Below, piece after piece: positions 25,101 through 37,100 of a stretch of DNA of 39,963 nt. The translations under genes and the position numbers were made by a program. This DNA comes from Sperchopsis tessellata. Taxonomy: Eukaryota > Arthropoda > Insecta > Coleoptera > Hydrophilidae. Below the pieces are notes generated by a model. That model did not search any database. It saw only the letters and a list, made by a program, of their open reading frames with translations, and was not told where the DNA came from. The stretch covers positions 1 to 39,963 of the forward strand of contig JAWQRN010000089.1 in NCBI GenBank assembly GCA_033557685.1, read 5' to 3'. Position 1 is the stretch's first letter; every line of letters begins with the position of its first letter.

Positions 25101-28100
25101 AACACTGTGTAAAATAAAATAAATATATTAAGTAAACGTGAAATAAAAATATATATAAAAAAGGTTTGTATACTATGCGAAATACACTGCCTCTGCGTGT
25201 TCACTTCTTCGCGGCTCGGACTCAAAGAGATCGAGATAATGATAACTTCTTATCAGCACGAAAATGCAGGGGGAGGGTGCTACTATCACCGTGGTAGTTG
25301 GTGGGTTAATTCAAATTTTAAATTTTGCCTCTGAAACTCCCAACAGTTTCGGCCAATCTGACAATTGATCAGTCCTGCAATCACATTCGATTAACACACA
25401 TTCAGAAAAATAAACACATAAAAGTAAATATAAAATACACAAAAATTATAAAAGACACACAAAAATGGAAAAATACAACATGATTTAATAGACAAATACT
25501 TATAGAAATACATAAAATAATAAACATAGACAATCTTAAAATAAAACACAAAGATACACAAAATTACACTTAAGAAATTATAATGCTAAAAACTAAGAAG
25601 CATTAAACTGGCAACGGTCTATTTTCGATGGATCGAACGTGGACTTATAGGGTACCTGGGATACACTTTCATAATTTGGTTCACTTTCACAAATGGAGGT
25701 GAGGGTTAAGGTGAATTAGCTTTTCTTTTCTCAGGTTTTGGAGATCCAAGATTTGCTACAGAACTTGAAGATGATGTTTGTCTTGAATGTGAATGAGCAA
25801 CGTGCCTCAAACTATCGACACTAGGAGGTTGTGGTTCAGGCTCATAATATATTAATCTCTGTCTTCTGTATCATGAACCACTGACGGAGGTCAAGGGTTA
25901 ATTTCAACAGCTACTGTTATGGCAACTGGTTGAATTGGGTTATACATTTCACTACCACTTTTATATACTTGATTATTTGGATCTTGAATAGAGGTATACA
26001 TTTCATCAGCGTCATCTGATAGGGTATCTTCCTGGCTATTATCACTTACTATGACTTTTTATTGTTGTAATATCAGCCCCTACATTTGCCAGAAATGTTG
26101 TTGAAGAGCATCTCAACTCTGTTCTATATATGATTCAGGTTCAGGTAGGTTCCAGAAACTAGCAATTTCTTGAGGTATTTTAGATAAACTGTTGATTCCA
26201 ACTGGTTGAATTATACATTTTTCTTTCTTATATTATAATTAAAAAAGTTTGCTTGTACTAGACTAGCTGATCTATAATACAGGAAATGGTTGCATATTTG
26301 TACAGAATCATCTGACCATAAGTTTAGTAAAAAAAATTATACTTTCTATTTTAAAGACACTAGTTAAACTAACTGATAAATCTTTGAATGAAAACTCAAT
26401 CCTGTTTATAAAATCCATTATTGAATTGCTTTCATAATGTATTTTCTTTTGACAACAAAACTTTTAAAGTAAGCATAATAGAATAAATCGTATGAACCTG
26501 TTTGTTATTTAATTATTTATCACACTACCCTACAGATCGAGGTCTATTTACTGAGAATAATGTACATAGTATTTTACGTTAGTTGTTAAGGATAGGACAC
26601 CAGCTTCTACATGCAACGCTTTGTGCCTTATTGGATGCGGAAGTGCAAACTTTTTTCCAAAGCTCACACTCTTACAAAGAAGACACCACACACTAATGAA
26701 CATATCCGAAAACAATGTCATCATGAGATGTTTAGAATTCTTTCGTTCACTAGTTTACTTCATTACATCTTGCATTTGACGGTTAGAAAAAACACCTGTT
26801 GTACACATACCAGATTTTGTATATACAATTTATAAGTAAATGCATTTGCAATACATTTATTAAGTCTGTAAGAACAATATTGATATGTACATTATGTATT
26901 TTTTAAATAGTTATTGATCCTTGTATATGATCTAAAAATACAAATTACTTTAATTTTATATTAGTAATGTGTAGAACACTTGAAAATTATGAATAAAATA
27001 AGCAATACTAGATCAAAACCACATCATTTTGTTGAAAAATTGGAAATGGAATAGTTAGTGTTATTAATATAAATATTTTTATATATATATTTTTAGTGAC
27101 AAAAATAATGATTTTATATAATTGCCCCGCAAGGATATGAAGAGTAAGTTTTATATTACAAATATTGCCAATATACTATAATTTGTTATATTTTAGCATT
27201 ATGAATTATCCACTTAGCATAAAAAAGTTGCAGCTATGCCAAATATTGTTGCACTGTAAACATAATTGTTGAATATATTCTAAAACAACAGACACAACAT
27301 ATATTCAGCATTCTGTAATCACTGATGAATATTAAAATAAATAAATTATACTATATTGATATTTGAGGTTTGGAAAGAATATGTGGAAGGAGATGAAGGC
27401 AGCTGGCAAGGATAAATCTTATTTTGTCACGCAAACGGGGCAAATAGATGGTGTGCAATCATATGTACACTCTTAGAATGCTGCTTCTAGAGTGGCGAGT
27501 ATATGAAAATTTTATATTATGTAAATGTTTGATATATGTAGTTTTTAGGTTGTAATTATTAATCGTGAAACAAAAAGTTTTATTTGTGATGTGTGCAAAA
27601 AGTGCTGGTCTGTTTATGCATGTGTTACAAATAAAAAAATATCTCTAAATAGTCACACCAGCTAAAACAATTGCTGTGGCTCATCATCATCAACAAAAAC
27701 TGATATTATTACCAAAGGGTATATATAAGCCATAATCAAAGAACACGTGTATCAGGTACATGATGAAATGCATGAATCATTCCATAAAAAATGGCTCCAA
27801 TTACAGTAAGATAACATTTAACTCAAAATGAATTACAAAAAGAAATTGATGTTGGACAACGTGAACGTAGTAAAGAAGTCTCATATATATCATCATATCT
27901 AATGTAAGATATTTAAAATTTTTAATATATTACAATATATTTAACAATCAATTTTGTGAAAAATATTTCCTCTTTATACACAATTAAGGGATATTTCATA
28001 AAAATGATAATAAAAAAAAAAACAGACAGTTAAATTAATACCTGCAAATATGCTAATGTTTTATCTGCAACACACAAGAAATTGAAAGAAGCGTTTTATG

Positions 28101-31100
28101 CTTGTTCCTGCAAGTTCACAGTTAAATTTGTTCAGTTCTTTAATTATTTGTGATGATTTGGACTTTTATTGCATTTAAAAATGGCAGAGCACCATGATCT
28201 GTTTGAACTGAACCTTGGAGAGCTATAGGTCAATTGGAAGGTGGACGGACACATCAAGATGTTGCCCAATTTCTCAACTTTGGAATCGATTTTTGGAACA
28301 CCAAGAGATTGCAAGTAGAAATCAAATTATTAATGATACCCAGCTTCGAACCAAGTTTGCCGCTGCCACTGCAAAACTGGTGTCAACACGAACAATAAGA
28401 AATTGTCTTCATGATGTAAGCCTATATGCTCAAAGGCCAATGATTTACATTCCACTGATTGTGGATCACAAAAGAGCTTGCAAGAGGTGGTAGAGGAGCA
28501 TAGGAATTGGGACCTTAATGAGTGGGGATGAAAATTGTTTAGTGATAAATAAAGATTCATTTAGGAACCAGATAATTGGTGTGTTTTGATTTGCCTTGAA
28601 CTCAGAACATGAAATAATCTACAATTTGTTTGCGGAAAACATGTATCAGAGAAATGGGATAAGCCTTTTTAGTTGTGCTTTGAGAACATACTCATTATTA
28701 ACTTTTGTTTTTTGTACCAACTAATGAATAAAATAAAACGTAAAGTGTAAAGATTTCTGTAGTTATTCGTAGAAATAAATTATGCAATTTATAAAATATT
28801 GTTTTTTTATAATCTATGCTCATCTGAAACAGTTATTTAGTGTTCGTGACTTTCAAAACGTCATTTATATTCTTATATCTCAAAGTATACAATAAAACAA
28901 TTAAATATCTCTTAACTGATGGAGCAGTATTCAATTTAATTCACATTGAAAAGGTCAATAAATCGAATTATTACATTTTTACCCTACAGAGAGCCCAAAC
29001 ATTGATAGATACTATCTTATGTAACTAAAATATGTTTCATAATCAGATATATAATGGGAAATGGTACTAACTATAATACAGAAAATATTACATATTTTTT
29101 CAGTCATCCTAGATCAATTAATCAAGAAAGCTCATAAACTTGTTGATTATGATGTTACAATGGGGCAGAATTATTTATGGCCATTCTTGCCAAATTTAAT
29201 TGTGGCAAACATGCTAATTCAATTCAAAGAAGCTCTTTTCAAAGAAGAGCTTACATTAACCACTATGAAGTATACTTAGGGGCTTGAAAGGCACCTTTCT
29301 TCTTGGAATGATTGTGAAAGCCAGTCCAGGAAAACTGTCTTGGAAAGAGAGAAGATAATTTGTTACAATTAAAAAATGATCGTTTAGAGTTAAACTTTCA
29401 CAGACTGAAAGAAAGAATACTGACAATGGCGGAAGAATTCACTTCTGAATGTAAAAGAAGACAGTTACAGGTAATTTTCATACATGTTATTAAATATAAT
29501 GCTATTTAATCAAACATAATATTATACAGAACAATGAAAATAATAGTGAGAAGATTGCTGAGGTTATAATTTGGTAACCATCTATTTAAGTCAGTTTTCA
29601 TGTTTGGTACTCTTATCAAACGAAGATCAAAAAGCCTTGTCATCATCTTGTTAAAACGATTTCATCTATCTAATATGTTGTTCCCAAATCCCCTGCTGAA
29701 AATTAACCATCTGATACTAATACACAATTCCTCAAATTTTGTTATATTACGAACAGAAAATTATCTACTACAAAAATTGATACGTTGTTCTCAAGTATTA
29801 TGTGATTGTGATCCAAAAAATCATTTATCTCCACCACAAGATTCAAACAACAAATAAAGCTGGAGCCATAATGTATGTAGGATCATCTACTTGCATTTGA
29901 AAATTATCTAGTAGTAGAAGTAGATTCAGGAGATTTCTTGACTTATTTATATCTTTGAAATCTACTCAAAGAATTACCCGTGTTGAGGATGGCAGATCAT
30001 TCAAAATATTGTTTAATCTTTCAATAAACAATTTCGTGCCACTTAAACTTGTTATTGGTGATTTATACAGAAAGAAGAAATTATATATAACTGACGTATA
30101 GCAAGCGAAACACAGCTAAATTAAAACTACTTCTCCAATAGATTATCATATTTAGTAATAAGGTTGGAAAAAATATTACTTCCGCAGAGAATCAATATTC
30201 CACCACATTCAAAATTGGATCTGGAATATTTATGTGACAATTCATAACTGTCAATAATAGGAACACCCTCTTGAACTCTGAGTCAATGTTCAACGACAAA
30301 CTACATCAGGCAATGAACAGTGAACCAAAAGCAAAGTTTAATCATCAATATTACTAGAAAATCCAAGAGAGTTTAAAAGTAAAAAGGCTGTGCGTAACCC
30401 AACTAGGGAACTGATCGTAAACATCAACAACCACAATGATGTCACGCATTCAAAACATCCCCGCCGCAGACACCCACCACTACCCATGCTGAGCACATAT
30501 TCAAGTTGAACCCCCAAATAATAATCTATGCCAAGAACCAGCGCTTCCACCAAAATAAACTTTCTCTGCCCATTAAGCTGAGAACCTCCATGAGTGTAGT
30601 GAGTCTATCAGAATCAAAACTGTACCAAATTTCACCAGTCTATATGACGCTGGTGGCCGACATCTTGTTGGCTCACACTTGGCAAACAACACTGACAGGT
30701 GAAATGACCCGCACTGAGGATGCCCCTTCTACCTTATTCTAGATCATGATGACGCACCACTAAAAAAACTCCCCAGAGGCACCAAGTTTTCTCAGATCAT
30801 CTTCATCAATCTCCGCATTACACTCAGCAATCTTCTATTCTCTCGCCTTCTTCTTCAAAGAAAGCAGCACCCGATTTAGGTTATTCAGAACTTTAACCTT
30901 TGACCTCTCAAGTGCATGGATCTTAGCTACGTAACTGAAAAGAAATTTTTTATTCTTCATCTGCTTATTATTTGGATTTTTAGATGCTGATAGTTTTTCC
31001 GACAAACCATCAATCACTATTTGCATAGTCAATATAGAACAACGTATCTCTCATATTAGTATGCCAGAAACAAGAATCTGCTGCTTGAGAATGTCCACTC

Positions 31101-34100
31101 CTTCTTGGGATTGCACTGTGGTTCCATCTTTTTATTCATTATTAAGCTGATATCAAGTGACTTTTTCTGTTCTTCTATATGATAGTAAGCAGCTATCTAA
31201 TCTCGATCTCTTTATTTTATATTTGCTCCATATTTTCGACACAAGAAATCAATTTAGCAATATAATTATCTTCAACTTCAGTTCCGCCTGCTCTCTTCAA
31301 TAACTCACAAGTATATTCATTTGAATATTTTTATGTGTGAATAAGATGATGAGTCTAAAATCATCATCTTGTTCACAACACCTTATAAAATTTACCGCGA
31401 GGTTCCACTTAAACTTCAGCTGTGACACACATTTGTCATGTATCACTATGCAATAATTTCACATCTCAGTTTTATAATAGACACCTCGTATATCACAAAT
31501 CAAGATGGATCACCAAATGTCTCCCAAAAGAATTTTATTTTACATGACTTTAAAAGAAATTTTTGCCCTGAACGCACGTTCACCTTGATAATGACCTGAA
31601 TGGTCGAAACCAGTCGCTAAATAAACTATACAATTTTGTGGAAGGACAACATCCTACTTTTCATTGAATCTTCCTATCCACACACAGGAATCGGATACAA
31701 ATTCCAAATTACGGAAGGAACAGTGCAAATGAAATGGTTCAGGAACCTGAACCAAAAGAAAACTTGTGCAAAGTTCAGGAAGTGTAGCAATTTTCAGTGA
31801 TTGAGCAAGTTATACTACCAGATCAGAAGTATGCAAAGACAAATTAGAGATGATACTATCTTATTATACACAAATAACTGTTTATGTAATTCCTATACGA
31901 ATATAATTAATTTCGAATACTTGAACTGTAAAAAACTTATAAAAAGTTTAATGAATTTTAATTATTTAACAGTGCGACCAAAATTATGTCGACACTGTGA
32001 GCTAGTACATAGATTGTCTTGAAGAATTCAAGATGTACAGATTTTTGTCCAGTGTTTAATATAATATCATGCTGTAAAAAAGTATCACTTTTCGTCGGTG
32101 TCGTTTTGGGCGACTCTATGTCACAAGTATATAAGAGGTTTAACGTCACTTTTAGTCAAAGAAAGTTACTAATATTTAGGCAACACAATATGCAGCTAGA
32201 GAAGGGTGGCTGTGGTAAAATGGCATAAACAAAGTATGTAAGATGCAAGGCATCACATGCTTAAAGAGTTTTTATTCATTATACTTCGTAAGATCTATTA
32301 ACTTTGTTTGTAAATATTTTTCTCTTATTAGAATTAAAACTCCACCATGAATGTCTTGTGTCCCTCTCGGAAGATGACAATCACATCAAAATGATCAAAA
32401 AGTCGACCACCTTTCAATTACGAATCCGAAACTTTATAAGCAGCTAGATCATTTACCACTACACTACTGATGTGGCTATACACTATATTCCTATAAACTA
32501 AGCTCTCAGAAAAGTCTCATATTTATTTAACAATGGGGGATGGAATGGACAATGTATACTATAAAAAAAGTCACAAAAAATGTTCTTACTACATAAGAAC
32601 ATAAGATAAAATAAGCTTATATGGTTAAATAGATGGTCAGACACTTTATAATGAATAAATTGTGATTTAATTCCAAGGTATTCAATTTTTAACTACAAAA
32701 ACATCGATAATTTAGAGTGCAAAAAAGAAGTTTGCATTTCGTAGATCAACGAAACATTGTAGACATGAGACATAGTTCATTACTTACCTGTGAATAATAT
32801 AGATGGCCCTTTTTGTCACATGGAAAATAGTCATCAACTAGCACTGTCATCCAGTTTCCATCTTTGCACAGCCTAACTTGATAAGCACCCTGAGGGCAAA
32901 CTTCTCGTGTTATCAAAACAGCTCTCACGAGTTCTTCTCTTTCGGCAAGAACAGCTAAGGCACTTAGTAGCCAACAGTTACCCAAAACACCTAAAATTAT
33001 TTACATATTAATATTTTTTATATGGAATAGTGTTACCACCAGCATATGCAAACAATAATTTAGAAATAAATATAAAAACAACAGTTCTTTCATTAAATCT
33101 GCTTTATTCTATGATACAAGATCATAGGAAAAAAAGTATGAGGAAAATACCAGCAATAATATTGTATAGCAAGGTTAATTTCATGATTTGTTCAAATTGG
33201 GGAATTAATAGCATAATTGATTTCATTCATTCCAGGATAGTTTTAACTTTAATTGATATAAAAACAAAACATTTAGGCAAATAATTACTTTTATTAAATT
33301 AAAGACGAATATGTAAATCCCGTCGGTCATTCTCATTCTTAATACGAAATCTCACCAATGGCAATAAGTAGATGGCGAGCAGAAGAAAATATAAATGTAT
33401 TAAAAATTTAAGTTTTCATCTGCTGTAAATGTATAGAAGAAATGAAAAAATAAACAGGACACTTGCAACTGTAGTCAACATATTTAGAAAGTGTGAGTTT
33501 GTATTCATTGTGGTGGTGTTGTGAAGATTGGATGCATAGAAACCAGAGCTCCGGACTGAACTAAAAACTGATATTTCTTGTTTACATTTGCACCCAAGCA
33601 ACCAGTTACATTTTAGGAAAATTTCCAAATGCACAAAGGTCAACTTTTTGTTTAATAGCTTCTTCCTTCTTTCATCATTATTAAGTAATAAATTACTAGT
33701 TACATATTATTAAACTGTACAGCCTGAAATTAAAATCATATTTGAAAATGCAAAAATTAACTCCATTTTGTCAATTACTTCAAACCAGTTATTTGTGGTT
33801 TTTGAGCAAAATGTTTAGTTTCAACCGCAGTAAACAAAAAAAACTCATGAGTGATATTTGCAATTTTGCAATAACCGATTGATGATGTACAACATGGAGT
33901 AATTTTAAGTATTGTCAAAATATATAGTGTAACTATATTATTGTGTGTTGTTCTAGTATTATACCATTATTATTCAATAGCTGCACAGCTATGCCGAAAA
34001 AGGTACACAACAAATGGTAAAGATGCCGAACAAATGGTCAAAGCACTGTGGTTGCTAGTAGCAACCTAAGACCCGAGTACTGTGTAATTTATTTTTTTTA

Positions 34101-37100
34101 AATAAAGGTAAATGGTGGAGATGTAATTTTATAATATATATTTGTATTTTTTTAAATAAGTTTTATTGAATAATAGGAACGAACAGAATTCATGAATGTT
34201 GTACAATCAGTCGACCTTATAAAAGGTTATGGAGATGTGAATCTCTGAAAGAAACGTTACTTACTTAGCAGGAAAGCAGAGCGAGTAGTTCAATTCCTAT
34301 TAAAAAATATAGTTACAAGTTATGGTTCACCAAGAGAAATATTAATTAATAGCGGTAAGGCTGTCCAATCACAAATGGCTACCGATCTTTTACAGAAAAT
34401 GTGAATAAAAAGCCCATTTACAACAGCATACCATCCACATTTTTACATTAAATATAAAAATAAAATACCCCCATGTTTTTAAGTTTTTAGGATATTGTTT
34501 TACTGATAATTGGTGCAACCAAATTAGGTCAAATATCATGGCAATTAAGGTAAGTGAGGCTGTGATTACAACAATCTCACTAACCTCATCATAATAAGTG
34601 TTTAGTATATCTCTAAAGAAATATCAACAGAAAAACCATAGGCATCGGCAAGAAAAGATCAGTGTAGAGAAACAGAAATCATTGATGGAATATAATTATC
34701 TAAAGTATCAGACAATAGAATCTATCAAGTTATATTTTTCCCTGATCGGTATGTGTCTGATAAACCTAATGATAAGTAGATACGAAGATCTCTTACCCTG
34801 TTCCCAGGGCGTTCAGACAGTCCCGGTGATTCAAGTAAGGAATGCTAACCCGTAAATAGTAATGATGAACTTACAATTAAATAAATAAATAATATATTGA
34901 ACGCAAGGCAACCTCACTATATTAGCACCATGGCTGACTGTACAGATAGAGGCATAGATAGCTATGAACAATGTATCAAAATTTAATTTTTTTTTTACAT
35001 GAATAAGCTCTTGCAGTAACTTTCAGATTATAAAACAAAATAGAAATTGTAATACGGCTAGCTAATTATGAAGGTTGAATAAATTCCCACCTTAGCCTCG
35101 GTAAATAAACGAAAAATATAATAAGTGACACGTTAAATAAAATGATAGATGTTGTTATAATTAAAAAGATAACTTATCTTCAGATTTTCCTGGAGATAAC
35201 CATATGTAGGCTTTTCTATTTGCTGACATTTTGTCCACAAATGTAGGTGAAATTATCCAGTTATGTAGCTCTTAAAACTGCTGGCTGCAGACTACTATGT
35301 AGCTCTAAGTGTTAAGTATAGAAAGATGTGCGACTCTCAGAAGTACTAGTCATAGACAGTCTAGTTTCTAATAATGTGGACACATTGAACATCAAAATTG
35401 ACTTTATATATAACTCAATTTACATATTTAACGTATACATCTCTCCAGGTTCCACTTTAACAATGTATACCCTACTATTTGAATCATTTGACTCCTTACC
35501 ATTGATATACAAAAATAATGTTATTATTTTAGATGATTTTAATATACATACGATAGAGAGACCTAGTTTCCCAAACAGTATTACTCTTGGTGCTAACAAC
35601 TTTGCTGTATTCTTCAACTTCTTTCAACTTAATACCCACAACAGGTAAATTATTAGACTTGGTCTATTCCAACATACCATGCAAATCTCATCCCTCTTTG
35701 ACTACTAAAATTAGAGACAATGTTTATTTCTCCTTTAATCTGAACCTTGAATAGTATAATTTCAGAAAAATAAATATTTCCCATCTTTATAACCTAATAC
35801 AACAAACAGACTGGACTAGCCTCTTGACCTTTAACAATGTAAATGAGGCCTGCCACTATCTCTAGTTTTTCCTATGTAATATTTTTGACAAATGACAACC
35901 TACCCTGGTTTACCAAGTAAATCATCCCTGATATTAGACTCAAGACAAACACTCTTAAACTCACAAATCATATCCCAATAATGTTTGTCATCACACCGAA
36001 TGCACTAGATTATCAAGTAAAATTGAGGCTTAAATATGAGTATACTCGTTGCTCTAAAGGATCTATTAAAAGCAACTTTAAGTCCATCTGTATGTCGTGT
36101 ACAAATTCCACCAGCAATCATAAATTGAACTTGATAGGCTTTGGAACATCAAATAACGCCAAGAGTTTTTAGTAGTTCAAGCTATCAATTTATTATCTTC
36201 TTCTTCTCTAGTTACTCCTACTAAGGAGTATAAATGCCTGAATTTATAGTATATCACCAGAATCTATCTGTCGTAATATTTAATTTACATGTGGATGGAT
36301 GAAACACAACACAAAATAAATATCCCATTTTCAAAGATCCATGAATGAGTAAGGATAATGAGATTATTTATGATACAAATAACACTAAATTGACAAAAGT
36401 ACAGAAGAACCTCCTCACCATATGGCGTCTCAAATGGAAGTACCAGTTTATTATAATCATCGAAGATTTCTTGGAAGAAGTCATCTATTAAAAAATATTT
36501 TTTTTAAAGAATTTATTCTTGAAGTGATGAAATATTTTAATTAAAATACTGTATTAAGAGCATCTTTAACTGTTGACAAGCCGTGGCAATTATGCAACAC
36601 TTAAATGTTGACAACAATTTTTCAGTATTTTATTGTCCGTAAATTATCCACCAGCCTTACAACCCATGAATCAGCAAGTTATTCAAGCAATAAAAATTAG
36701 GTACAGAAGAAAGCTATTTCTAAATGTTTGAAAACATACTATTAAAAAACTGAAATAAATTGAATCACAAGTATGTTTATGCCTTAACTAATGCATGGAA
36801 TGAACTATCAACAACTGTAATTTAAAAATCGTGGAAATGATGAAATACTGTTAATGCAGATGTCTCGCACAATTCCTACATACAATGTTATAAACCAAGA
36901 AGAAATTATGAACTGGGTAATAGGTGCTGCAGAAAATTTTGTACCTGCTGTTTTAAGTGACAAAACAATACTGAATCATGTATGAATGTTGTTTCCGGGT
37001 GGAAACCGTGTAGAGACTCTGATAAGTGCCCATGTTTCGTCCACTGTTGCAAGGGACATTTTCAAGGCGAGTGATGTTACTTCAATGAATGAAAGTAGGT

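Noticed and set aside
25190..25420. Possible LTR or primer-binding site in a GC-richer patch
   Set aside because: A TGG-GTTAATTC-like phrase occurs, but no paired LTR, polypurine tract or gag/pol frame was found.
27540..27660. Possible zinc-finger scrap (FICDVCKKCW)
   Set aside because: One CxxC pair without the rest of a finger and with stops on both sides; too little to call.
34255..34440. Complete Gypsy element around the integrase text
   Set aside because: No LTRs, protease or RT could be read in the flanks, so only a fragment is reported.
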